Source: Clostridiales bacterium UBA6330
GTDB taxonomy: Bacteria > Bacillota > Clostridia > Oscillospirales > CAG-272
Direction of reading: 5' to 3'
Assembly: GCA_002438075.1 (NCBI GenBank)
Contig: DJSQ01000208.1
Location: forward strand, 1,978 to 18,455
DNA length: 16,478 nucleotides
The notes beneath the pieces are model-generated. The model was not told the DNA's origin and made no database searches. It saw nothing but the letters and a program-made list of their open reading frames with translations. Made by a program: the position numbers and the translations under genes. Positions 1 through 6,333 of the stretch are shown in pieces. Each line of letters begins with the position of its first letter. The stretch's first letter is position 1.

Positions 1-16
1 TGCAAAAAGAAAGCGC

Positions 17-110
17 CGAAAAAGAGTTTCGCGCTCTGCGGAGCGCGACAAGGGCTCCGCGCCCTTGACCGCGCCGCCTTTTGAAAAAGGCGGGCGAAAA
101 CTTTTACTCC
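17..110. repeat. Composite palindromic intergenic repeat (copy 1)
   Basis: Three perfect hairpins follow one another: 29-48 (8-bp stem, loop TGCG), 49-67 (7-bp stem CAAGGGC/GCCCTTG, loop TCCGC) and 74-93 (9-bp stem around a GA centre, core CTTTTGAAAAAG). A short tail containing AAAACTTTTAC (97-107) comes next. On the minus strand, the direction of the upstream ABC operon, the hairpin at 29-48 is followed closely by a run of five T, so it may end that transcript. The order 'GC-rich hairpin, TTTTGAAAAA hairpin, AAAACTTT tail' recurs in the palindrome at 10637-10833 with different stem sequences. No coding potential is credible here. Confidence 0.7.
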
Positions 111-135
111 ACGACATAAGCCTGTCGGTCGGCGT

Positions 136-1869
136 TCAGCGGATAGACCACCCTTGGCTACTCGTTTGCAGGTCGACCATATGGGTATAAATACCGTTTT
201 GACGATAGAGCGCTTCGGGCGTTCCCTGCTCGGCAACCACGCCGTCCGAGAGGACCACGATCTTATCCGCGCCCGCGACTGTCCGCATCCGATGCGCGAT
301 GACCAGCACGGTCTTATTGCGAATCAGGCGCGAAAGTGCGGTCTGAATCAGCGTTTCATTCTCAACGTCAAGGCTTGCGGTTGCTTCATCCAGCAGGATA
401 ATCGGCGCGTCCTTCAGGAAGGCTCTGGCAATGGAGATGCGTTGCCGCTCGCCGCCCGAGAGCGCACAGCCGTTTTCGCCGATGTTGGTATTCCAGCCGT
501 CGGGCAGCTTTTCGGCAAACTCATCGCAGTTGGCAAGCCGCGCCGCGCGGAGGACCTCCTCATCGGTCGCGCCCTTCTTTCCCAGTCGGATATTCTCCAT
601 GATGGTATTATCAAACAGCGTCACATCCTGAAACACGATGGAATAGAGGCTCATCAGCTTTTCGGGGTCGATGTCCGAGACCTTCATGCCGCCAACCGTA
701 ACGCTTCCGCTCTGATAGTCCCAGAACCGCACTGCCAGACGGGAAACCGTGGTTTTGCCGCCGCCCGAGGGTCCGACCAGCGCGGTCACCTCGCCCTGCT
801 TGGCGGTAAACGACACGTCCCGCAGGACCGTCTCGCCGCCCTCGTAGGAGAAGCCGACATGGTCAAACACGATGTCACAGCCCTTGTTGGTCAGCTCCTC
901 GCTTCCGTGCTGAATCGGATGCTCGAGAATCTCGTTCATGCGCGCCACATTCGTCCGCATGGCAATGATTGCCGCGAGGTTCTGAAGCGCGCTCTGCATC
1001 GGGTCATAGAGCCGCGATGTCACCAGCAGGAACATGAAGAAGGTCAGGACCGTGATGCTCCCACGAATCAGCAGAATCGAGCCGACCAGCGCGACCGATG
1101 CAATCCCGAGCTTGAGGACCATACCCGCAGAGGTCACGAACACGGCGGTTGTCAATTCCGCGTTGATGCTCTGCTTCTCCACGCCGCGAATCTTGCGGGA
1201 AAGCCCTTTCAGATAGCCGCTCTCGGCGTTGTTTGCCTTGAGGTCGCGGACAGTTTCGATGTACTCCTGAATGCCGTCCGCACACGCCATTTTCGCCGCC
1301 ATGTTCTTCGCCTGCACGCGGTCCTGCACACGGTAGCTGAGCAAAACAATCAGCACCGAGACGGGAACCACCCACAGGGCGGCAAGCGCCATGCGTGCGT
1401 CAAAGACGAACAGCCCAACCGAAATCAGCACCGTGGAAATCAGCGACCCGAACAGCCCCGGGACAAAGTGGGAGCAGGTCTTTTCCAGCACCTCGCAGTC
1501 CGCCATGATGGTGGCGGTCAGGTCGGCAAGGTCCCGCTTTCCGAAGAAGGACAGCGGCAGCTTGCGGAGCCGCTCGGCAAGGCTCAGGCGGCGCTTTCCG
1601 CTCTCCTCGTAGGTTGTAAAATAGGTGTTGTTGTACTGGAACCATGTGGTCACCAGAATCGCCGCAAAGCAGACCACACAGCCAACGATGTAAAACGCAA
1701 CCCGATTTCTCCTGACACCGCCGTCCATGAGGTCGGAGACCAGCAGATACAACAGCGATGCGGAAAGCATAAACGCGATATTCTGGAACGCGCAGGCAAT
1801 CACGCCGCGAACCAAGCCCGTAGCACCCGCTCTCGACGAGGCGGTTTTCTTTTGAATCCATTCAATCAT
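136..1869 (-). CDS. ABC transporter half-subunit, permease fused to ATPase (second gene of pair)
   Basis: This 577-residue exporter-fold half-transporter has an N-terminal six-helix membrane domain (about residues 20-300) and a C-terminal nucleotide-binding domain. The motifs are complete: Walker A GPSGGGKTT (366-374), Q-loop Q414, signature LSGGERQ (470-476), Walker B ILLDEA (491-496) with catalytic Glu, D-loop SLD and H-loop H526. The start at 1869 was chosen because an AAAGGAGGG Shine-Dalgarno precedes it and the frame opens 8 bases inside the end of the upstream gene. A longer frame reaching 2046 only reads across the neighbour's ATPase region. It is expected to form a heterodimer with the 1862-3643 product in the cytoplasmic membrane. 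The substrate cannot be read from sequence; the metal-type operator upstream suggests a siderophore, tetrapyrrole or other metal-related compound, with drug export as the alternative. Confidence 0.9.
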   Translation of the reverse strand: MIEWIQKKTASSRAGATGLVRGVIACAFQNIAFMLSASLLYLLVSDLMDGGVRRNRVAFYIVGCVVCFAAILVTTWFQYNNTYFTTYEESGKRRLSLAERLRKLPLSFFGKRDLADLTATIMADCEVLEKTCSHFVPGLFGSLISTVLISVGLFVFDARMALAALWVVPVSVLIVLLSYRVQDRVQAKNMAAKMACADGIQEYIETVRDLKANNAESGYLKGLSRKIRGVEKQSINAELTTAVFVTSAGMVLKLGIASVALVGSILLIRGSITVLTFFMFLLVTSRLYDPMQSALQNLAAIIAMRTNVARMNEILEHPIQHGSEELTNKGCDIVFDHVGFSYEGGETVLRDVSFTAKQGEVTALVGPSGGGKTTVSRLAVRFWDYQSGSVTVGGMKVSDIDPEKLMSLYSIVFQDVTLFDNTIMENIRLGKKGATDEEVLRAARLANCDEFAEKLPDGWNTNIGENGCALSGGERQRISIARAFLKDAPIILLDEATASLDVENETLIQTALSRLIRNKTVLVIAHRMRTVAGADKIVVLSDGVVAEQGTPEALYRQNGIYTHMVDLQTSSQGWSIR

Positions 1870-3643
1870 GGCTCTTTCCCTCCTTTGCAACCTTCCATTC
1901 AACCGATGCACAGTAATCCTTCCACATCCGCGCGAACAGACCGCCCGCCTCGCACAGCGCATCGCGCGTGCCGCTTTCGGCGACCTTGCCGTCCTCAATG
2001 ACGTAAATGCAGTCCGCATTCGCAACCGTGGAGAGCCTGTGCGCAATCATGATAACCGTTTTCCCCTTCGCCAGCTCGCCGAATGCCGCCTGCACCTTTG
2101 CCTCGTTGTCGGGGTCGGCAAATGCAGTTGCCTCATCCAGCACGATAATCGGTGCATTCTTCAGCATCGCGCGGGCAATGGCAAGCCGCTGCTGCTCGCC
2201 GCCTGAGAGATACACGCCGTTCGTGCCGATAACCGTGTTCACGCCGTTCGGCAGCTTCTCGATAATGTCCGTGCACTGCGCCGCGCGAAGCGCCGCCAGA
2301 ACCTCTTCCTCGCTCGCGTCGGGCTTGCCCATCCGCACGTTCTCCGGCACCGAGGCTTTAATCAGCTTGGAATTCTGGAACACGAACGACACCGTGTTCA
2401 TCAGCTCCGTCTTGGCAATCTCCCGCACATCAACGCCGCCAATCCGAATCGCGCCGCTCTGCACGTCAAAGAAACGCGAAATCAGGCTTGCCAGCGTGGA
2501 TTTTCCGCCGCCCGAGGAACCGACAAACGCCACGGTCTGCCCCGCGCCGATTTGCATCGACACGCCGCGGATAACCTCGTTCTTCCCGTCGTAGCTGAAA
2601 TGCACGTCATCCAATTCCACCGAGGCATCGGCGGGATGCTTCGGCGCGTCGCTTTCGCTCATCGGTGCGGCATCCAGCACGCTGTCAATCCGCGTGAGCG
2701 CATCGGCAACAATCATGTTGTTCTCGCTCATGTACATGATTTTGGTCAGCGTCAGCGCAATTACGGGGGTAATGATGATGTAGAACAGCAGATTCAAAAG
2801 GAAGGTATTCGTCACGCCGTCCCGCGTGAACCACAGCGCGCCCGCAATCAGGAAGGCAAACACGCCGTTGATGGCGGCGGTGTAGAACATCATGGGACCG
2901 CGCAATTGCTTGGTGTATGCCACCACCCATTTCTCGTATTCGTCAATCGTCCCCTTGAATTTGCGGAAGGAAAAGACCGACTGCCCAAAGGTTTTCACCA
3001 CGGGAATGCCGCGCACGTACTCCACCGCTTCGTTCGACATGGCGGCAAGCGCGTTGTTGTACTGCCGCATCTGCTCCGCCATCCGCTTCCCCGTCATCGT
3101 TGCCATAATCAGGAAGCCGAGGAATACGGGAATCAGGCTCAACAGCCCCAGCCGCCAGTCAAACACAAACAGCAGGACCAGCAGTCCGATTGGCGTGGCA
3201 ATCGCGGCGTACTTGTCGGGCAGTTGGTGCGCAAGATAGGTTTCGGTTGCGCCCGTGCTGTCGCTGATAATCTTGCGCAATCTGCCGCTCCCGAAGCTGT
3301 CGGTAAACCCGAGCGGCAGCTTTGCGATATGCTCGCTGACGGCAAGCCGCATATTGGTTGCCACGCGGAATGCCGCCAGATGCGAGCACATCAGCGCGCA
3401 GATGTAGATCAGGAAGGATACAACGGCAAAGACCATTGCCAACACGCCGTTGCGCACCAAGCCCTTCGCCGCCGAAAAATCGGGGGCTACCTCCAGAACC
3501 TCGCGGATGATGTTCCAGATGTACCAAAACGGCAGGAGCGCCACCAGCGCGCTGACGGCGGAAAGGACCCACGAGGCATAGGTCAGGTACCGATGCCTGC
3601 CCGCGTAGCCCATCAGCCGTGAGAGATTGGATTGTTTTTTCAT
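1862..3643 (-). CDS. ABC transporter half-subunit, permease fused to ATPase (first gene of pair)
   Basis: The 593-residue protein has membrane helices across about residues 18-305 and an ATPase domain after about 340. Motifs are Walker A GSSGGGKST (375-383), Q423, signature LSGGEQQ (479-485), Walker B IVLDEA (500-505) and H535. The D-loop reads AFAD instead of the usual SALD. In my recollection the phrase DEATAFADP is typical of clostridial transporters related to the IrtAB/YbtPQ siderophore group, so a metallophore role is a reasonable inference but not proven. GGAGG lies 6 bases before the ATG. It is the promoter-proximal gene of a two-gene operon and is translationally coupled to the next gene by an 8-base overlap. 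Both partners keep the catalytic Glu and His, so neither ATP site looks degenerate apart from this D-loop. Confidence 0.9.
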   Translation of the reverse strand: MKKQSNLSRLMGYAGRHRYLTYASWVLSAVSALVALLPFWYIWNIIREVLEVAPDFSAAKGLVRNGVLAMVFAVVSFLIYICALMCSHLAAFRVATNMRLAVSEHIAKLPLGFTDSFGSGRLRKIISDSTGATETYLAHQLPDKYAAIATPIGLLVLLFVFDWRLGLLSLIPVFLGFLIMATMTGKRMAEQMRQYNNALAAMSNEAVEYVRGIPVVKTFGQSVFSFRKFKGTIDEYEKWVVAYTKQLRGPMMFYTAAINGVFAFLIAGALWFTRDGVTNTFLLNLLFYIIITPVIALTLTKIMYMSENNMIVADALTRIDSVLDAAPMSESDAPKHPADASVELDDVHFSYDGKNEVIRGVSMQIGAGQTVAFVGSSGGGKSTLASLISRFFDVQSGAIRIGGVDVREIAKTELMNTVSFVFQNSKLIKASVPENVRMGKPDASEEEVLAALRAAQCTDIIEKLPNGVNTVIGTNGVYLSGGEQQRLAIARAMLKNAPIIVLDEATAFADPDNEAKVQAAFGELAKGKTVIMIAHRLSTVANADCIYVIEDGKVAESGTRDALCEAGGLFARMWKDYCASVEWKVAKEGKSHD

Positions 3644-3697
3644 AAAAAACCTCCGTGAAAATGAAATTTATGATACGGGAAGGAGCTTATCCCTCCG

Positions 3698-3725
3698 AAT
3701 ATCCTGTTCAAAGAGTTAGTTTCAA
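3698..3725 (-). promoter_or_regulatory. Putative promoter of the ABC operon
   Basis: On the minus strand TTGAAA (3725-3720) and GATATT (3703-3698) are separated by 16 bases, about 55 bases before the ABC start codon. The -35 box is embedded in the inverted repeat at 3715-3730. The -10 box is only a 4/6 match, so this is a moderate call. It is supported by the terminator at 3740-3775, which would otherwise cut the operon off from tetR transcription. Confidence 0.5.
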
Positions 3726-3730
3726 CTAAC
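3715..3730. promoter_or_regulatory. Perfect inverted repeat, probable DtxR-type metalloregulator operator
   Basis: GTTAGTTTCAACTAAC has two perfect 7-base arms around a 2-base centre and overlaps the -35 box of the ABC operon promoter. The TTAG...CTAA arms resemble operators of DtxR/IdeR/MntR-type iron or manganese repressors. It differs clearly from the ATATAGCA-type palindromes at the tetR promoter, so TetR is not the obvious ligand. Assignment to an iron regulator is inference. Confidence 0.55.
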
Positions 3731-3739
3731 CTGCGCCGC

Positions 3740-3775
3740 AAAAAGGGGCTTTCGCCGTCTGCCGACAGCGAAAGC
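3740..3775 (-). terminator. Intrinsic terminator of the tetR-family gene
   Basis: A perfect 8-bp stem GCTTTCGC/GCGAAAGC (3749-3756 and 3768-3775) is extended by an inner GTC/GAC pairing. It is followed on the minus strand by CCC and five T. It begins 3 bases beyond the tetR stop codon, so tetR and the ABC pair are probably separate transcription units despite being co-directional. Confidence 0.75.
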
Positions 3776-3777
3776 GG

Positions 3778-4395
3778 TCAGAACCCCATAATCCGTTTCC
3801 ACCCTGCGGTGTAAAATTCCCGAAGCTCCCGCAGATAATCGGTCGCCTTCTCATACGGGATGTCATGAATAATCATTTCAAAGAACGCGGAGAACAAGCC
3901 GCTGACCAGAATGTGCTCCAGCGTCGGGTCCAATTCGTACCCCGCGTGCCCGAGCCGCTTCATGACTTCGGCGAATGCGTGTGTGGCATCCACCTCAATC
4001 TCCACCATCTCGTGAATCATGTTCTCGTAACGCGTCCCCTCCGAACAGCAAAGCAGCAAGCGGAAGCTGTCCCGATTGGCGTAGGCGTACTCCATCATGC
4101 GCCGCAGGCAGTCTCCCGACTGCACCCCCATTTGCGCCATCTGCTCCTCGGGAGAAAGACGGGTAAAGGCTTCCTGCGTTTCGCGGTACATCCCCATGAG
4201 CGTGTCGTATTGCTCGCGGACCAGTGCGTCGAACAATTCTTCCTTACTCTTAAAGTAGCCGTAGAAAGCCCCCGTTGTCACGCCCGCTTTTTTCACAATG
4301 CTACGCAGGGATGCCGCGGGAAAGCCCTTTTCAAGGAATTCCGCCTTCGCAATGCCGAGTAGCTTCTCCAGCGTGTTGTTGTCTGCGTCGCGCAT
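3778..4395 (-). CDS. TetR/AcrR-family transcriptional regulator
   Basis: The 205-residue protein has the TetR layout: an N-terminal three-helix DNA-binding domain with the helix-turn-helix at about residues 28-48 (ending GAFYGYF, then KEELF, the family hallmark), and a helical ligand-binding and dimerisation domain beyond residue 60. The start at 4395 has GGAGGG 4 bases upstream. A longer frame to 4512 would run through the gene's own promoter and is rejected. The gene lies 134 bases upstream of the ABC pair on the same strand but has its own terminator. Two overlapping palindromes at its promoter suggest autorepression. It may also regulate the ABC pair, though no similar palindrome is seen at that promoter. 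The ligand is unknown. Confidence 0.9.
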   Translation of the reverse strand: MRDADNNTLEKLLGIAKAEFLEKGFPAASLRSIVKKAGVTTGAFYGYFKSKEELFDALVREQYDTLMGMYRETQEAFTRLSPEEQMAQMGVQSGDCLRRMMEYAYANRDSFRLLLCCSEGTRYENMIHEMVEIEVDATHAFAEVMKRLGHAGYELDPTLEHILVSGLFSAFFEMIIHDIPYEKATDYLRELREFYTAGWKRIMGF

Positions 4396-4406
4396 AATTC
4401 CCTCCG

Positions 4407-4444
4407 ATATAGCAGCGTTATATAGCACTGTTATATTATAGCAC
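4407..4444. promoter_or_regulatory. Tandem overlapping TetR-type operators
   Basis: ATATAGCACTGTTATAT (4420-4436) pairs at 7 of 8 positions about a central C. A second site, ATATAGCAGCGTTATAT (4407-4423), pairs at 6 of 8 and is shifted by 13 bases, sharing ATAT. A further half-site TATAGCAC lies at 4437-4444. Together they cover the -10 box, the probable start point and the leader of tetR, which is a layout that would block transcription when bound. Confidence 0.7.
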
Positions 4445-4463
4445 CGTCCAAACGGTTTGTCAA
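4435..4463 (-). promoter_or_regulatory. Consensus promoter of tetR-family gene
   Basis: On the minus strand TTGACA (4463-4458) and TATAAT (4440-4435) are separated by exactly 17 bases, so both boxes are perfect sigma-A consensus. Transcription would begin near 4428, giving a leader of about 33 bases. A promoter this strong in front of a regulator makes sense if it is normally repressed by the overlapping palindromes. Confidence 0.85.
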
Positions 4464-4554
4464 TAGGAAAACGAATTTTTTTTGATTTCTTTTTTGCGGA
4501 CCGCTCCCACACGCAAATATTTTTGCAAAGCGGAGATTTTTTTCAAAAAAGGTA

Positions 4555-4583
4555 TTGACAAACGGGAGAAAATCTGGTATAAT
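4555..4583 (+). promoter_or_regulatory. Consensus promoter of tRNA-Gln
   Basis: TTGACA (4555-4560), a 17-base spacer and TATAAT (4578-4583) are followed by the tRNA 12 bases later. TGG directly before the -10 box fits an extended -10. The A/T tract at 4534-4550 could serve as an UP element. This is typical of strong stable-RNA promoters. Confidence 0.85.
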
Positions 4584-4595
4584 ATACGCTGTTAA

Positions 4596-4671
4596 TGCGG
4601 CATCGCCAAGCGGTAAGGCAACGGACTCTGACTCCGTCATTACCTAGGTTCGAATCCTAGTGCCGCAGCCA
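4596..4671 (+). tRNA. tRNA-Gln (anticodon CTG)
   Basis: A complete cloverleaf is visible. The acceptor stem TGCGGCA (4596-4602) pairs with TGCCGCA (4661-4667). The D stem is GCC/GGC (4605-4607, 4617-4619). The anticodon stem ACGGA/TCCGT encloses loop CTCTGAC (4626-4632) with anticodon CTG at 4628-4630. The T arm CTAGG-TTCGAAT-CCTAG spans 4644-4660. Discriminator G is at 4668 and CCA is encoded (4669-4671). Body similarity to bacterial tRNA-Gln, including the U1-A72 pair, supports glutamine. The variable region (4638-4643) has six bases where five would be usual. A dedicated promoter and terminator flank the gene. Confidence 0.95.
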
Positions 4672-4710
4672 AAAACCTTCCCGAACCCGGTTCGGGAAGG
4701 TTTTACTTTT
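4672..4710 (+). terminator. Intrinsic terminator after tRNA-Gln
   Basis: A 16-bp perfect inverted repeat (4672-4687 and 4689-4704) around a single central base begins directly after the encoded CCA and ends in TTTTACTTTT. The stem is GC-rich in the middle (CCTTCCCGAACC). It probably terminates the tRNA transcript, and readthrough would continue into the MATE gene, for which I see no convincing promoter of its own. Confidence 0.8.
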
Positions 4711-4740
4711 CCACTCTTCACTTCTCGCTCTTCGCTCTTT
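4705..4740. repeat. Short degenerate heptamer tandem repeat
   Basis: Five imperfect 7-base units lie between the tRNA terminator and the MATE leader: ACTTTTC, one extra C, ACTCTTC, ACTTCTC, GCTCTTC and GCTCTTT. The tract is pyrimidine-only on the plus strand except for the A or G that begins each unit. The function is unknown; a slippage-generated tract is the simplest reading. Confidence 0.55.
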
Positions 4741-4782
4741 CCCTTTTTATCCAATTCATCCGAAACGCTTCGGGAGGCTTTT

Positions 4783-6162
4783 ATGTCGGTCCGTTTCTTC
4801 CACACGAAAAAATCACAGGGCGAAATTCAGATGACGCACGGGTCCCTGTGGAAAAATATGCTCCTGTTCAGCATTCCGCTGATGCTCTCCCAGCTGTTGC
4901 AGGTGCTCTTCAACATGGCGGACGTGGCGGTTGTCGGCAAGTTCTCAAGCGCGGAGGCGCTGGGCGCGGTCGGCTCAACCACCATCCTCGTTTCCCTGTT
5001 CACGGGCTTTCTCATCGGAATGGGCAGCGCCGTCAACGTCCGCGTGGCACAGCACCTCGGCGCCCGCGAAAAGGCGCGTACATCGGCTACCATCCGCACC
5101 TCGTTCGTCATCTGCCTTGCAACGGGCTGTATCATCACGGTGCTCTGCCTGCTCTCCGCGCGGTTCATGCTGGAGCTGCTCGGCACGAAGGAGGACCTCA
5201 TCGAGGGGGCTGTCCTCTATTTCCGCATTTATGCGCTCGGTATGCCCGCGCTCGGAATTTTCAACTTCGGCAACGGCGTGCTCAGCGCAAACGGAGACAC
5301 GAAGCGTCCGCTTGCCTACCTGATGATTGCGGGACTTCTGAACGTTGTGTTCAACCTGTTTTTCGTCATCGTCTGCGGCATGGCGGAGGACGGCGTTGCG
5401 CTCGCCAGCATCATCACGCAATATGTGTCCGCAGTGCTGATTCTGATTCACATGGGACGGCAGACCGACGATTGCGCCTTCCGCCTCCGCGACCTGAAGG
5501 GTGGAATTGACGGAACGGAAGGAAAGCGCATCCTCGGGCTCGGCATTCCCGCAGGGCTTCAGAACGCCATTTTTGCCGTTGCAAACCTCTTCATTCAAGG
5601 CGCGGTCAACTCCTTTGAATCGGTCATGGTGGAGGGAAATTCCGCCGCCGCAAACGCCGATTCCATCATTTATAACGTCATGGCGGCGTTCTATACCGCC
5701 TGCTCGACCTTCATGGGTCAGAATCTCGGCGCGGGCAAGCGGGACCGCGTGCTGAAAAGCTATTTCATCGGCATTGCGTATTCCTTTGTGGCGGGCGCAA
5801 TCCTCGGCGGCGCGCTGTTCCTGTTCGGCAAAGAGTTTTTGTCCCTGTTCACCAACGAGGAAGCGGTTGTGGAGGCGGGACTGCTGCGGACGCGAATCAT
5901 GTGCTTCTCCTATGCGGTCAGCGCTTTCATGGATTGCACCATCGCCGCCAACCGCGGAATCGGCAAAAGCCTTGTGCCGACAATCATCGTGATTATGGGC
6001 TCCTGCGCGTTCCGTATCGTGTGGATTTATACCGTGTTCGCCCATTTCCGCACCATCCCGTCCCTGTATCTGCTGTACATCTTCTCGTGGACGATTACAG
6101 CAATTGCGGAGATTACTTGCTTTACCGTTAATTACAGGAAGCTGGTAACAAATCGAATCTGA
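4783..6162 (+). CDS. MATE-family multidrug/sodium antiporter
   Basis: The 459-residue integral membrane protein has the length and twelve-helix hydrophobic pattern of MATE (NorM/DinF-like) efflux pumps. Typical segments are the first-helix region PLMLSQLLQVLFNMADVAVVG (about residues 32-52), the LGAVGSTT region (60-67) and the second-half repeat opening LGLGIPAGLQNAIFAVANL. Such proteins export cationic drugs or metabolites using a Na+ or H+ gradient. The start at 4783 has GGGAGG 5 bases upstream. A frame open back to 4660 overlaps the tRNA and is rejected, and Met17 is a weaker internal alternative. No clear promoter lies in the 78 bases between the tRNA terminator and the gene, so expression may depend on readthrough or on a promoter I cannot recognise. 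The substrate is unknown. Confidence 0.93.
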   Translation: MSVRFFHTKKSQGEIQMTHGSLWKNMLLFSIPLMLSQLLQVLFNMADVAVVGKFSSAEALGAVGSTTILVSLFTGFLIGMGSAVNVRVAQHLGAREKARTSATIRTSFVICLATGCIITVLCLLSARFMLELLGTKEDLIEGAVLYFRIYALGMPALGIFNFGNGVLSANGDTKRPLAYLMIAGLLNVVFNLFFVIVCGMAEDGVALASIITQYVSAVLILIHMGRQTDDCAFRLRDLKGGIDGTEGKRILGLGIPAGLQNAIFAVANLFIQGAVNSFESVMVEGNSAAANADSIIYNVMAAFYTACSTFMGQNLGAGKRDRVLKSYFIGIAYSFVAGAILGGALFLFGKEFLSLFTNEEAVVEAGLLRTRIMCFSYAVSAFMDCTIAANRGIGKSLVPTIIVIMGSCAFRIVWIYTVFAHFRTIPSLYLLYIFSWTITAIAEITCFTVNYRKLVTNRI

Positions 6163-6167
6163 ATTCC

Positions 6168-6207
6168 GGAGCCTTCCGTGCCAAACGCGAGAGGCTCCTT
6201 TCTCTCG
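6168..6207 (+). terminator. Probable terminator after the MATE gene
   Basis: GGAGCCT (6168-6174) pairs with AGGCTCC (6192-6198), with an inner CGT/ACG pairing. The stem is followed by the pyrimidine-rich stretch TTTCTCTC. It lies 5 bases after the stop codon. The poor T-run makes it a moderate call. Confidence 0.5.
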
Positions 6208-6249
6208 CCTTGCTTTTCCAAAAACATCCCCGTTTCTTCTCTCCCCCGC

Positions 6250-6278
6250 TTGCAATCCGCGCAAAAATATGCTATAAT
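6250..6278 (+). promoter_or_regulatory. Promoter of the nuclease/ATPase/nucleotidase operon
   Basis: TTGCAA (6250-6255), a 17-base spacer and a perfect TATAAT (6273-6278) lie about 55 bases before the first start codon. No palindrome overlaps it, so no specific repressor is suggested. Confidence 0.75.
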
Positions 6279-6333
6279 GTAGGAAGAAGTATTCCAAATC
6301 ACGAGAAGCCGCATTTGCTATAAGGAGACCTTC

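Noticed and set aside
154..2001. A 615-codon open frame antisense to the ABC genes
   Set aside because: The minus-strand frames carry complete ABC motifs. The antisense translation is His/Arg/Gln-rich and has no recognisable motif.
1870..2046. N-terminal extension of the second ABC gene
   Set aside because: The added 59 residues are Arg-rich and overlap the ATPase domain of the upstream gene. A strong Shine-Dalgarno marks the start at 1869.
4396..4512. N-terminal extension of the TetR-family gene
   Set aside because: It would encode the promoter and operator region. The start at 4395 has GGAGGG and gives the normal family length.
4660..4782. N-terminal extension of the MATE gene
   Set aside because: It begins within the tRNA T arm and runs through the terminator. 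The start at 4783 has GGGAGG at proper spacing.
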